A program made the translations under genes and the position numbers. Below are positions 27,007-36,138 of a stretch of DNA of 64,000 nt, in pieces; position 1 is the first letter of the stretch; the number at the start of each line of letters is the position of its first letter. The notes under the pieces are model-generated. The model had not been told where the DNA came from. It saw only the letters and a list, made by a program, of their open reading frames with translations, and did no database searches. Location of the stretch: assembly GCA_041739345.1 (NCBI GenBank), contig JBGSNZ010000004.1, forward strand, positions 1 through 64,000, written 5' to 3'. The stretch comes from DIGJ01 sp041739345. Its GTDB lineage: Bacteria > Bacillota > Clostridia > Lachnospirales > Lachnospiraceae.

Positions 27007-28620
27007 TTACATTGTTTCACGTATGATTTTCCGAATTGGTAAAATACATCCTGGCGAAACCGAAAGTTCATCTACTCCTATCTTAAGGAATCGTTTTGTC
27101 AGTTCCATATCTGCGGCAAGTTCACCGCAAATTCCCGCCCAAATTCCTTCCTTATGCGCGTTATTTACAACGAGTTCAATAAGCCGCAACACTGCTTCAT
27201 GATGTGGGTTATAAAATGAATCTAGCTTCGCATTTTGTCGATCAATTGCCAGGGTATACTGCGTTAAATCATTTGTTCCGATACTAAAGAAATCAACCTC
27301 TTTTGCAAGTATATCACTCATGATAGCCGCTGCTGGAGTTTCAATCATGATTCCTTGCTCTACTTTTGCAAATGGAATCCCTTCGCTCGTAAGCTCCGCT
27401 TTTACCTGCTCTACAATTTCTTTAATCTTATGCACCTCTTCGATTGAGATAATCATAGGGTACATAATTGATATATTACCATAATTACTTGCACGGAACA
27501 AGGCACGCAGTTGTGTTTTAAAGATTTCGGGTTGCGCTAAGCAAATCCGGATGGCACGATATCCCATTGCGGGATTTTCTTCTTTTTCAAGATGGAAGTA
27601 GTCAACCTGTTTATCAGCTCCAATATCTAAGGTACGAATGATAACCTTTTTACCTGCCATTGTTTCCGCTACTTGCTTGTAAACTAAAAACTGCTCGTTT
27701 TCAGTTGGAAAGGTATCTTTCTCCAAATATAAGAATTCACTACGAAACAGACCTATACCGCCTGCATCGTTTTTGAGTACAGACGCGAGATCAGAAACAT
27801 TTCCTATGTTTGCATAAAGTTGAATCCTCTTTCCACTTAGCGTAACATTATCTTTATCCTTTAAGGTTAGAAGCAGTTCTTTTTGCTCTAAATCCTTCGC
27901 TTGTTTCTCTTCGTATTCTCTAATTGTATTCTCGTCCGGATCAATGAGAATAGTTCCTGTATAGCCGTCCACAATGCCTATTTTACCATTCCAACATTCG
28001 CTGATTTCTACTCCGATTAAAGCTGGAATACTCATAGTTCTTGCAAGAATTGCAGTATGTGAATTAACGGAACCCAATCTTGTAACCAAAGCAAGCAATT
28101 TATCTTTATCCATCTGAACCGTCTCGCTTGGGGCTAAATCCTCTGCCAATACGATAACCGGCTCATCGCCCACTTCACTTTCTATATTAGCACCGTTTAA
28201 ATTTGCAATCACGCGCTCCGAAATATCCTTCACATCAATACTTCTTGCCTTAAAATATTCATCGTCCATATTTGCAAACATATTGGAAAAATTATCTCCC
28301 GTAGTTGCAACTGCGTACTCTGCATTAATACCCTGTGTGCGCACTAAATTATAAACAGAATCATTATAATCCCCATCTTCTAACATCATGGAATGAACTT
28401 CGAATATCTGAGCATTCATCTCACCGACTTCTTTTAATGCTTTATCATACAGAGTATGAAGCTGTTTGATTGCCTTTGTTTTAGCTTCTTCATATCGCTC
28501 AATTTCGCTATCTACATTTTCAACTTTCTTTCGAACTACCTGATGTTGTTTCTTGGAATAATATAATAATTTACCAATTGCAATTCCACCAAATACTTTT
28601 TTCCCGCACTGCTTTTCCAT
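27007..28620 (-). CDS. ptsI: PTS enzyme I (PEP-protein phosphotransferase)
   Basis: The product of about 537 residues takes phosphate from PEP and passes it to HPr. The active-site histidine is in SVNSHTAILARTMSIPALIG, and the C-terminal PEP-binding part includes GIGLFRSEFLYL and FFSIGTNDLTQYTLAIDRQN. It is somewhat shorter than the usual 570 or so residues but has all main segments. The ATG at 28620 is better spaced from GGAAGG than the one at 28626. Placing a general PTS enzyme inside a beta-glucoside operon is less usual than a separate ptsHI operon. Confidence 0.93.
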   Translation of the reverse strand: MEKQCGKKVFGGIAIGKLLYYSKKQHQVVRKKVENVDSEIERYEEAKTKAIKQLHTLYDKALKEVGEMNAQIFEVHSMMLEDGDYNDSVYNLVRTQGINAEYAVATTGDNFSNMFANMDDEYFKARSIDVKDISERVIANLNGANIESEVGDEPVIVLAEDLAPSETVQMDKDKLLALVTRLGSVNSHTAILARTMSIPALIGVEISECWNGKIGIVDGYTGTILIDPDENTIREYEEKQAKDLEQKELLLTLKDKDNVTLSGKRIQLYANIGNVSDLASVLKNDAGGIGLFRSEFLYLEKDTFPTENEQFLVYKQVAETMAGKKVIIRTLDIGADKQVDYFHLEKEENPAMGYRAIRICLAQPEIFKTQLRALFRASNYGNISIMYPMIISIEEVHKIKEIVEQVKAELTSEGIPFAKVEQGIMIETPAAAIMSDILAKEVDFFSIGTNDLTQYTLAIDRQNAKLDSFYNPHHEAVLRLIELVVNNAHKEGIWAGICGELAADMELTKRFLKIGVDELSVSPGCILPIRKIIRETM

Positions 28621-28648
28621 TCTCATTATCCTTCCATATAATCTTAAT

Positions 28649-28906
28649 TTACAGGTTTTCTTTGAAGAATGTTTCCATCTTTACAGCTGCATCATTTTCA
28701 TCGGTACCTTCTACTGATACTGATACCTCACCACCGCATTTTATGCCAAGTGCCATAAGCGCCATCAACCTTGTGCAATCGGCACCCTTTTCGTTATATG
28801 AAATTGTTATACTAGATTCATATTTTTTTGCCTCTTTTACTAAAAGACCTGCTGGTCTTGCATGAATACCCATTGCATCTGTAATTGTATAAGTAAATGT
28901 TTTCAT
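28649..28906 (-). CDS. ptsH: HPr phosphocarrier protein lacking Ser46
   Basis: The 85-residue HPr has the active histidine at position 15 in GIHARPAG. The usual regulatory serine site, KSIMG in Bacillus, reads TRLMA, so position 46 is Arg. The rest (LMALGIKCGGEVSVSVEGTDENDA) is normal HPr. It can relay phosphate from EI to IIA but should not be a substrate for HPr kinase at this site. The ATG at 28906 has AGGAG 5 nt upstream. It lies between the GH1 copy and EI. Confidence 0.92.
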   Translation of the reverse strand: MKTFTYTITDAMGIHARPAGLLVKEAKKYESSITISYNEKGADCTRLMALMALGIKCGGEVSVSVEGTDENDAAVKMETFFKENL

Positions 28907-28945
28907 CTTTGCTCCTATCTGCCGCTTTAGCGGCACTCAAAATTT

Positions 28946-30382
28946 CTATAATATTTCACCATTTGTTGTAATTACATTTTTATACCAGTCAAAAGAACTC
29001 TTCTTTTTACGTGCCAATGTTCCCGTTCCATCGTCGTATTTATCTACGAAGATAAATCCATACCGCTTAGCCATTTCACCCGTTGATGCACTGACTAAAT
29101 CGATACATCCCCATGGAGTATATCCCAATAATTCAACGCCGTCCTTTACTGCTTCTTTCATTTCTACAATGTGTTCCCTAAGATAATCAATTCGGTAGGA
29201 ATCATTGATGCTTCCATCCTCTTCTACTTTATCATAAGCTCCCAGTCCGTTTTCTACCACCATAAGTGGAATCTCATAACGTGCATAAATTTCATTTAAT
29301 GTATAACGCAGCCCTTTCGGATCAATCTGCCATCCCCAGTCACTTGCTTTCAAATATGGATTCTTCAAGCCGCCCGCGATATTTCCTGTTGACTTTGCAT
29401 CCTCCGAATTTTTTGCTACGCAGTTACTCATATAATAGCTAAATGTATAGAAATCAACACATCCTTCTTTCAGAAGTTTCGCATCTCCTTCTTCCATAGA
29501 TATCTCAATGCCTTTTTCTTCAAAGTAACGCTGTGCATAATATGGATAAGCACCACGTACCTGAATATCGGAACAAAACCAATTCATCATCTGCATGTTT
29601 TTTTGAGCTTCCAAAATGTCATCTGGATTACAGGTATATGGATACATGGTGATAAAGCAAATCATGTTACCCATCTTAAACTGTGGGTATGCTTCATGTG
29701 CCAACTTTACTGCTTTAGCACTCGCTACAAACTGATGATGCAATCCCTGAAAGCGTGCTTGTGGGTTGTCTGGCACCTGCGTAATTGGTCCTACATACCC
29801 TTTGATGGTCCCTAAGGATAATACATTTCCTAACGGCATCGTTCCCGCATTAATTTCATTGAACGTAAGCCAGTATTTTACTTTGTTTTTGTATCGATCA
29901 AAAACTACCTCACAGTAATGCAAGAAATAATCAATACATTCCCTACCTTCCCATCCATTACATTTTTCAACAAGTGCATATGGCATTTCATAATGGGATA
30001 TTGTTACAAGCGGTTCAATTCCATATTTCAAACATTCTTCAAACACTTTATCATAAAACATAAGCCCTGCTTCATTTGGTTCTTTTTCCATACCGGTAGG
30101 AAAAATTCTGGTCCAGGCAATTGATAATCGGAATGTTTTAAATCCCATTTGGGCAAAAAGTGCAATATCTTCTTTATAATGATGATAAAAATCCGTTGCT
30201 TCTCTACTTGGATATAAGGTGTTTTCTTCCAATTCTTTTGTAATCCGCTTTGGCGTGGTATGGGAGCCATTGGTGCACATATCAGATACTGATGGACCTT
30301 TTCCATCTATATTCCATGCACCCTCATACTGGTTCGCTGCAGTTGCACCGCCCCATAAAAAGTCTTTACGAAATGAATTCAT
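28946..30382 (-). CDS. 6-phospho-beta-glucosidase, GH1 (copy 2)
   Basis: This 478-residue GH1 enzyme has catalytic Glu residues in TFNEIN and VVENGLG. It also has the 6-phospho-binding pattern in SASTGEMAKRYGF. It is clearly similar to the copy at 24677. It directly follows the IIBCA permease, so it probably cleaves the main imported substrate. An AAGGAGG site precedes the start. Confidence 0.93.
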   Translation of the reverse strand: MNSFRKDFLWGGATAANQYEGAWNIDGKGPSVSDMCTNGSHTTPKRITKELEENTLYPSREATDFYHHYKEDIALFAQMGFKTFRLSIAWTRIFPTGMEKEPNEAGLMFYDKVFEECLKYGIEPLVTISHYEMPYALVEKCNGWEGRECIDYFLHYCEVVFDRYKNKVKYWLTFNEINAGTMPLGNVLSLGTIKGYVGPITQVPDNPQARFQGLHHQFVASAKAVKLAHEAYPQFKMGNMICFITMYPYTCNPDDILEAQKNMQMMNWFCSDIQVRGAYPYYAQRYFEEKGIEISMEEGDAKLLKEGCVDFYTFSYYMSNCVAKNSEDAKSTGNIAGGLKNPYLKASDWGWQIDPKGLRYTLNEIYARYEIPLMVVENGLGAYDKVEEDGSINDSYRIDYLREHIVEMKEAVKDGVELLGYTPWGCIDLVSASTGEMAKRYGFIFVDKYDDGTGTLARKKKSSFDWYKNVITTNGEIL

Positions 30383-30459
30383 ATCTTATTTCCTCCTTAT
30401 TTTTTATTTGTTGTTATCTTAATAATAAAATTTCCAAACCTATGGAAAATTTTGATAGA

Positions 30460-30486
30460 ATCCGGGACCTTTATCAGACCCCGGAT
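30460..30486 (-). other. Intergenic hairpin between permease and GH1
   Basis: ATCCGGG (30460-30466) pairs with CCCGGAT (30480-30486). On the minus strand only a weak T-rich tract follows, so this may be a leaky terminator or an mRNA processing or stability hairpin that lowers expression of distal genes. Confidence 0.5.
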
Positions 30487-30508
30487 CCTGTGTTTTAATC
30501 GTTTGCGT

Positions 30509-32437
30509 TTACAACACAGTAATGATTTCATCACCCTGTCTTACAGTCTTTGCATCTGTTGGTACAACATCTGAATAATCATCTGTATTGGTTATTATGA
30601 TTGGTGTCATCAAAGAATATCCTGCTGATTTAATTTTTTCAATATCAAATTCTAATAACAAATCACCTTTTTTAACTTTATCCCCCTGTGCTGCTTTTTT
30701 ATTAAATCCATCACCATTCAATTTTACGGTATCCATTCCAATATGGATTAATACTTCTACTCCATCGTTTGATACCATTCCTACTGCATGCCCGGTAGGG
30801 AAAAAGGTTGTAATTTCACCCTCAACTGGTGCATAAAGTTTTCCTTCACTTGGAATGATTGCAATACCCTGTCCTAATGCTCCGGATGAAAACGCTTCAT
30901 CTTCTACTTTACTTAACTCGATTACTTCTCCATTTAATGGAGCAACAATTGTTTCTGTCTTTACGTTTGTTTTTGCTTTATCTGATATTTTCACAGGAGC
31001 ATCATCTTTGTAAGTGATAAAGGTAGCAACAAATCCAATTACCATAGCAACTAATGTACCAATACTTACCCAAACCATACTGTAGATGCTGTTTGTTGTC
31101 GTATCAATAAAAGCTGGAAGACCAAACACACCGAGTCCACCCATCATGTAGATTTTACATCCTGTTAATCCTATGATAGCTCCACCAACAGAAGCTGCGA
31201 TACAAGAAATTACAAATGGTTTTTTCTTAGGAAGTGTTACACCATAGATACAAGGTTCCGTTACACCAAAGATACCAGAAATAAATGCAGGTAATGCAAT
31301 GTTTCGAATCTTTTGATCTTTTGTCTTAATAACAATCGCAAGTACAACCATAGTCTGTGCAAAAGATGCTGCAAAATATGGCGAAAGAACAAAGTCATAA
31401 CCATAAGTACCCATATTGATCATCATTAAAGGGATTAATCCCCAATGTAAACCAAAGATTACAAGTACCTGCCAGAATGCACCAATCAGTGCACCAGCAA
31501 CGAGTCCACCTACGGCTGGAATACCATAGATACCTGAAAATACAATGCCTACTATATTACAAAGGAAGGTTGCGATTGGTCCAATTACCAAATAAATTGC
31601 TGGTACCATAATGCCTAAAACACCTACTGGAACAATAAATGTCTTTACTACATCTGGAACTATTTTCTTTAATTTCTTCTCAAGCCATGCAGCACATGCT
31701 ACTCCAACAATGATTGGAACAACAGTGGATGGATATCCACTCATTGGCATAACGACTGGAATCCTGAAAAATGAGGTGTAATAATCCATCTGGAAAGCCG
31801 TACCTGTAAACAAGGAACCCATCAGTTCACCTGCTTTGATATTTACCATATTCGGATAACAAAGCGCTATACCAAGTGCCAAACCAATAAACTCGTTACA
31901 TTTAAATTTCTTTGCTGCAGTGTATCCTAATACGATTGGAAGGAAATAGAAAAACCCATCCGCTACCGAATACCAAATCATATAGGCTCCGCTTGTAGTT
32001 ACATCAAGTCCATAATATTTTGTAGCAACAAATGCCCAGATTGCTAATAAGCCTTTAATAATACCAGATGCTGATAAAACACCCAGGGTTGGAGCAAATA
32101 CACCCGAAATTACATCAATTAATTTTGCACCAAAACCCATTTTCTTGCCTGTACTTTGACCATCATTTTCTGGAGCACTTCCTGTAATGTGTGCATGTTC
32201 GCATACTACTTCGTACACATCTGGTACATGATTACCAATGACTACCTGATACTGTCCACCAGATTGCATAACCGTTACAACGCCCTCAGTTGCCTTTAAT
32301 ACCTGTGTATTTGCTTTTGACTCGTCTTTTAATGTGAAACGAAGTCTTGTGATGCAGTGTGTCAGAGCGATAATGTTGTCTTTTCCACCAACATTTTGAA
32401 TGATAATTCTTGCTAAACCATCATACTTACTTGCCAT
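30509..32437 (-). CDS. PTS beta-glucoside transporter, IIBCA
   Basis: The 642-residue permease carries three domains in order: IIB (about 1-90, phospho-Cys in LTHCITRLRFTL), a ten-segment IIC (about 110-460), and IIA (about 490-642, phospho-His in VEVLIHIGMDTV). This is the BglF/BglP arrangement. It imports and phosphorylates aryl-beta-glucosides or cellobiose-like sugars. I chose the ATG at 32437, 8 nt after GGAGG. Its leader carries a RAT and terminator, so expression needs active LicT. Confidence 0.93.
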   Translation of the reverse strand: MASKYDGLARIIIQNVGGKDNIIALTHCITRLRFTLKDESKANTQVLKATEGVVTVMQSGGQYQVVIGNHVPDVYEVVCEHAHITGSAPENDGQSTGKKMGFGAKLIDVISGVFAPTLGVLSASGIIKGLLAIWAFVATKYYGLDVTTSGAYMIWYSVADGFFYFLPIVLGYTAAKKFKCNEFIGLALGIALCYPNMVNIKAGELMGSLFTGTAFQMDYYTSFFRIPVVMPMSGYPSTVVPIIVGVACAAWLEKKLKKIVPDVVKTFIVPVGVLGIMVPAIYLVIGPIATFLCNIVGIVFSGIYGIPAVGGLVAGALIGAFWQVLVIFGLHWGLIPLMMINMGTYGYDFVLSPYFAASFAQTMVVLAIVIKTKDQKIRNIALPAFISGIFGVTEPCIYGVTLPKKKPFVISCIAASVGGAIIGLTGCKIYMMGGLGVFGLPAFIDTTTNSIYSMVWVSIGTLVAMVIGFVATFITYKDDAPVKISDKAKTNVKTETIVAPLNGEVIELSKVEDEAFSSGALGQGIAIIPSEGKLYAPVEGEITTFFPTGHAVGMVSNDGVEVLIHIGMDTVKLNGDGFNKKAAQGDKVKKGDLLLEFDIEKIKSAGYSLMTPIIITNTDDYSDVVPTDAKTVRQGDEIITVL

Positions 32438-32530
32438 AACTGTTTCCTCCATTTTTCCTTATGATATTAATATATCTAAAGCACAAAGTGCTTTAATTCG
32501 TATTTTTCTTTATAGGATGCAATTTCCTAT

Positions 32531-32595
32531 AAAAAAATTAAAAACCCGAACGAAAGAATGACATTTAACATGTTCATCCATTTCATTCGGGTTTT
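32531..32595 (-). terminator. LicT-controlled terminator before the permease
   Basis: AAAACCCGAA (32541-32550) pairs with TTCGGGTTTT (32586-32595), extended by TTTC-type pairs inside. A T-rich run lies at 32531-32540 on the minus strand. Its base overlaps the RAT, as expected for mutually exclusive folds. Confidence 0.85.
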
Positions 32596-32616
32596 GCCGT
32601 CTTAACGTAACAATCC
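32589..32616 (-). promoter_or_regulatory. RAT antiterminator site for LicT (permease leader)
   Basis: The minus strand reads GGGATTGTTACGTTAAGACGGCAAAACC, matching the BglG/LicT ribonucleic antiterminator pattern (GGATTGTTAC...GGCAAAACC). It overlaps the 5' arm of the following terminator. Confidence 0.85.
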
Positions 32617-32641
32617 CATAACATCTTGTTTTCTATTAAAT

Positions 32642-33475
32642 TCAATCTCCTCTTCGGATGATTCTTGAAACATGTATTGTCAAATATGTGACTTCTTCAT
32701 CTGTAACCTTGTATTGCATTTTTTTATTCATATACTCTTTTATTTTTAATGCACAATGATATGCATCTGAAAACCGAAGTTGAATGCTTCTATTAAATTC
32801 AAAATCTTCGCATTCATAACATTCATTACGTACTGCACGTTGTAGGAAAAACTTCAAATGTGTAACAAACCGTTCGTAAGAAAGTGTCGTTTCATCAATT
32901 TCAATTCCAAAGGTGTAGCGCACAATATTTAAAATATCTTTGATAATTAGGGGCATGGAAGCTACTTGTTTCATATCGCCGTCCATTTCAGCATTTACAA
33001 AATGGAGTGCAATAAATCCTGCCTCATCCTCAGAAAGTTCAACACCAATTTTTTCTTTTACCATTTGAATTGCTTTCAATCCAATCTGAAATTCTTCATT
33101 ATAGTATTTTCGAATCTCCCAAAGTAATGCATTTTGAAAATTAATTTCCTGCTTTTGCCGCTCAATTGCAAAATTCAAATGATCTGTCAACGTAATGTAA
33201 ATATTTTTACTCAAACGTTTTTTTAAGCTATTTTCTGCATATCGAATTATTTCTTCCGCCAGCTTGATTAATTCATAGGAAATATCTTCTAATAATTTTT
33301 TAAACTGGTTTGTGTGTTCTTCCGGCAAACAAAATATTTTTTCTACCTTATCCATTTCAATTTCATCGCCGGTTTTTTTTTGAAAGCCAATTCCTTTACC
33401 CATTACAACGATTTCATTTTGTTTTTCGTTTACCGAGCTAACAACATTGTTATTAATCACTTTCAAAATCTTCAT
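32642..33475 (-). CDS. licT: BglG/LicT family transcriptional antiterminator
   Basis: The 277-residue protein has an RNA-binding CAT domain (MKILKVINNNVVSSV to about residue 55). Two PTS regulation domains follow, with conserved histidines in TDHLNFAIERQ, ALHFVNAEMDG, AYHCALKIKEYM and YLTIHVSRI. It binds RAT RNA and prevents termination when beta-glucosides are present. I chose the ATG at 33475 behind AAAAGGATG. The longer frame would run through its own terminator. Confidence 0.93.
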   Translation of the reverse strand: MKILKVINNNVVSSVNEKQNEIVVMGKGIGFQKKTGDEIEMDKVEKIFCLPEEHTNQFKKLLEDISYELIKLAEEIIRYAENSLKKRLSKNIYITLTDHLNFAIERQKQEINFQNALLWEIRKYYNEEFQIGLKAIQMVKEKIGVELSEDEAGFIALHFVNAEMDGDMKQVASMPLIIKDILNIVRYTFGIEIDETTLSYERFVTHLKFFLQRAVRNECYECEDFEFNRSIQLRFSDAYHCALKIKEYMNKKMQYKVTDEEVTYLTIHVSRIIRRGD

Positions 33476-33522
33476 GTTTAAACATCCTTTTCTATCTCGT
33501 ATCGTTGCAGAAATATATATTA

Positions 33523-33598
33523 AAATAAAAAAAGCTGGCATTATACTTTTGACTAAACTGATTTCTATTCAAAATCAAGTTCTATAAGTATAATCCAG
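33523..33598 (-). terminator. LicT-controlled terminator in the licT leader
   Basis: Arms at 33535-33548 (CTGGCATTATACTT) and 33586-33598 (AAGTATAATCCAG) pair with one bulge, followed on the minus strand by a T-rich tract at 33523-33534. It sits 48 nt before the licT start and overlaps a RAT. Confidence 0.85.
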
Positions 33599-33623
33599 TC
33601 TTGCCTTCGAAAAGTAACAATCT
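33595..33623 (-). promoter_or_regulatory. RAT antiterminator site in the licT leader
   Basis: The minus strand reads AGATTGTTACTTTTC then GAAGGCAAGACTGG, a good match to the LicT RAT consensus, overlapping the terminator. licT is therefore probably positively autoregulated. Confidence 0.85.
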
Positions 33624-33651
33624 GATTATGTGTTTGTGTTTTTATATGTGT

Positions 33652-33680
33652 ATGTTATCATCCTAGATACTATATGTCAA
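33652..33680 (-). promoter_or_regulatory. Promoter of licT
   Basis: On the minus strand TTGACA (33675-33680) and TAACAT (33652-33657) are 17 bp apart. The transcript would start near 33645, about 22 nt before the RAT. Confidence 0.75.
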
Positions 33681-33750
33681 TATTATTTTTAAATTCCGTC
33701 TGTATATTACAATTTATTTGAATGTTTTTTGTGCATTATTTACAATTTGT

Positions 33751-33801
33751 TAGCAAAAAATATCCATTGCAAAAATCTATTTTTCTTTTTTGCAATGGAT
33801 A
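33751..33801 (-). terminator. Terminator after the membrane protein gene at 33807
   Basis: TATCCATTGCAAAAA (33761-33775) pairs perfectly with TTTTTGCAATGGATA (33787-33801). A run of six T follows on the minus strand. It begins 6 nt past the stop codon. Confidence 0.88.
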
Positions 33802-33806
33802 TCATT

Positions 33807-34292
33807 TTATTTCTTCAAAATCTTCTTTTTCATTTTCTTAAACAATCCTAATTTTTCAGGTCTTTCCTCTAAGCCACCACGAGCACTTTTAATTTCCATA
33901 ATGTAGATTCCATTCATCACAACTTTTACTTCTTTTTTGATTGGAATAACTTCAAAAACCTTATCATCACACATTAAAGTCGTAATCTTTGGTCCAATCT
34001 TTGCTTTTACAACAGGGACTCTAGATCCACGAAGATATCTTGGTGTCTGGTCAATTACTATTTGTGGAAATCCAGCTTCTTTTAATTTCATCCTCTTTTT
34101 GTCAATTACTAACATTGACACAGTTTGGGCGCCTACCTGCATCTGTTTTTGAGCAGTTTCTTGTTTCTTTTGTAGCTTATTTCCATAAATGTATAAAAAT
34201 ACGATTAAGGCAATCAACACAACTAAAACAACAATCAATGAAATAGAAAGTGCACTTAGTGCTAATACCGGCAAAACACTTATACTCATCAT
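33807..34292 (-). CDS. Single-pass membrane protein, unknown function
   Basis: The 161-residue protein has one long hydrophobic segment (about 10-36), a short coiled stretch (GNKLQKKQETAQKQMQVG), a beta-rich domain of about 90 residues and a strongly basic tail (FKKMKKKILKK). I do not recognise the family. The topology, with a small cytoplasmic domain behind an N-terminal anchor, vaguely recalls YajC but the domain does not match. I chose the ATG at 34292, 7 nt after GGAGGT. It stands alone between plsC and a strong terminator. Confidence 0.65.
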   Translation of the reverse strand: MMSISVLPVLALSALSISLIVVLVVLIALIVFLYIYGNKLQKKQETAQKQMQVGAQTVSMLVIDKKRMKLKEAGFPQIVIDQTPRYLRGSRVPVVKAKIGPKITTLMCDDKVFEVIPIKKEVKVVMNGIYIMEIKSARGGLEERPEKLGLFKKMKKKILKK

Positions 34293-34366
34293 GGTATGTA
34301 CCTCCATCTTGTTATATTATGAGTCAAAACTCATACTTTACTATTTTAACATCATTTCTTGAAAAA

Positions 34367-35098
34367 TCAAATAGATTTTTCAATCTCGTCCATCATATTT
34401 TTTATTATATCTCGTGTATAAACACCAATCCGTTTTTTTTCTTCTGGTGCCAGGTCCTTCATATAAATTGGTTTTCCATATTTTACGGTAACATGGGCTT
34501 TTCGGATAAATGGAGCCTGCACTTCATATATTTTATCCACATTCGTCATGGCGATAGGAATAATGGCACAGCCCGACTTTTCGGCCAGTTTAAAACTTCC
34601 TTCATGGAAAGGCAACATTTCCACGTCATCACATCTTGTTCCTTCGGGCATAATAAAGATAGAATACCCCGATTTCATCTGCTCAATACCTTGTAGTATT
34701 GTTTTTAATCCTTCTCGAACATTTTCCCGGTCAAGAAAAAGACATTTCAAATATCGCATCCAGGTACGAATGCAAGGAATCTTTTTGATTTCTTTTTTTG
34801 CCACAAAGCTTGTCAAGGTTGGAACCGTACAATAGGCCAAAACAATATCAAAGTAGCTTCGATGATTTGCCACATAAAGAACAGCTTCATCCTTTGGCAC
34901 ATTTTCAATACCAAGTATTGTCTTCTTTGTTCCAGCAAAAAAAAGTATGATTTTGAATGTATTGCGGGCAACGCACTGGCTTATTCGAAACTGCATGTCC
35001 GGATTAATCTTTCCAATTATAAACTGTATCAGATACATTGGAAGGCTAAAAATAGCAAACAATAACAAAACTATAACTATAAGTATTAATCGTATCAT
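34367..35098 (-). CDS. plsC: 1-acyl-sn-glycerol-3-phosphate acyltransferase
   Basis: This 243-residue membrane acyltransferase makes phosphatidic acid from lysophosphatidate. The HX4D catalytic motif is NHRSYFD and the substrate motif is FIMPEGTR. A membrane anchor lies at about 3-24. It is divergent from ispE. Confidence 0.92.
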   Translation of the reverse strand: MIRLILIVIVLLLFAIFSLPMYLIQFIIGKINPDMQFRISQCVARNTFKIILFFAGTKKTILGIENVPKDEAVLYVANHRSYFDIVLAYCTVPTLTSFVAKKEIKKIPCIRTWMRYLKCLFLDRENVREGLKTILQGIEQMKSGYSIFIMPEGTRCDDVEMLPFHEGSFKLAEKSGCAIIPIAMTNVDKIYEVQAPFIRKAHVTVKYGKPIYMKDLAPEEKKRIGVYTRDIIKNMMDEIEKSI

Positions 35099-35255
35099 TT
35101 TTATTCTCCGTTTTTAAGTATTATGATAACAAGTATATCAAACTTTATAATTTCTTGCAATTACAATAGGCGATGTGTATAATACTCATGAAGAAGATTA
35201 AACGTCACGAATGCAGAAGATAGGAGCAAAGAGCGGCGCAGAAATGAGGAAATAT

Positions 35256-36125
35256 ATGAAAAGCGTTCATTTAAAGGCATATGCTAAAATAAATTTAGGA
35301 CTTGATGTTATTCGTAAAAGAGAAGACAATTATCATGAGGTCCGTATGATTATGCAAACCATTGATTTATATGATAAATTAACCTTAAAAATAATTGATG
35401 ATGATACCATTATATTAAAAACAAATTTGTCTTTTCTTCCTACCAATGAAAATAACTTAGTTTATAAAGCGGTTAAATTACTAAGAGAGGAATTCCAAAT
35501 TAAAAAAGGCGTTCTTGTTGATCTAGAAAAGCACATCCCCGTCGCTGCTGGAATGGCAGGAGGAAGCACCGATTGTGCTGCCGCTTTAAAAGGAATGAAT
35601 AAACTTTTTCGTTTAAACCTTACAACAAATGAGCTCATGGAGCGCGGTGTTTTACTCGGGGCGGATGTTCCTTATTGCATCCTTGGAGGTACTGCTCTTT
35701 CCGAAGGAATCGGTGAGATATTAACTCCACTTTCTCCAATGCCACCATGTCATGTGCTTATTGTCAAACCATCCATGCATGTTTCCACAAAATTTGTATA
35801 TGAAAATCTTAACATTGGATTACTTTCTTCTCATCCTGATATTGACGGTATGATAGACGCAATCGAAAAGAAAGATGTAAATGCAGTTGCATTACGTCTC
35901 GAAAATGTGTTAGAAACCGTTACAATAAATGAGTATCCCATTATCGAAGAAATCAAACATCTCATGAAAGATGCCGGAGCATTAGGTGCCTTAATGAGTG
36001 GCAGTGGTCCAACTATTTTTGGTCTCTTTGATAATATTGCGTTGGCAGAAAAAGCAAAGAGTATCTGCAAAAAACAAGACAGCAATCATCGTGTTTATGT
36101 TGTAGAAATTAAAAATGAGGCATAA
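35256..36125 (+). CDS. ispE: 4-diphosphocytidyl-2-C-methyl-D-erythritol kinase
   Basis: This GHMP kinase of about 289 residues belongs to the MEP isoprenoid pathway. LKAYAKINLGLDVIRKREDNYHEV opens it, the ATP-binding PVAAGMAGGSTDCAAAL is near residue 95, and GALMSGSGPTIFGLF is the third motif. I prefer the ATG at 35256, with GAGGA upstream, though 35244 and 35211 are possible. The last codons and the stop codon lie inside a terminator hairpin. Confidence 0.93.
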   Translation: MKSVHLKAYAKINLGLDVIRKREDNYHEVRMIMQTIDLYDKLTLKIIDDDTIILKTNLSFLPTNENNLVYKAVKLLREEFQIKKGVLVDLEKHIPVAAGMAGGSTDCAAALKGMNKLFRLNLTTNELMERGVLLGADVPYCILGGTALSEGIGEILTPLSPMPPCHVLIVKPSMHVSTKFVYENLNIGLLSSHPDIDGMIDAIEKKDVNAVALRLENVLETVTINEYPIIEEIKHLMKDAGALGALMSGSGPTIFGLFDNIALAEKAKSICKKQDSNHRVYVVEIKNEA

Positions 36126-36138
36126 AGCCTCATTTTTA
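36115..36138 (+). terminator. Terminator overlapping the ispE stop codon
   Basis: ATGAGGC (36115-36121) pairs with GCCTCAT (36127-36133), followed by TTTTT. The ispE TAA (36123-36125) lies in the loop, and the U-tract runs into the stop codon of the convergent sipL-like gene. Confidence 0.75.

Noticed and set aside
30490..30516. Catabolite-responsive (cre) site at the 3' end of the permease gene.
   Set aside because: At least two mismatches to the consensus and a position inside the coding end make it unconvincing.
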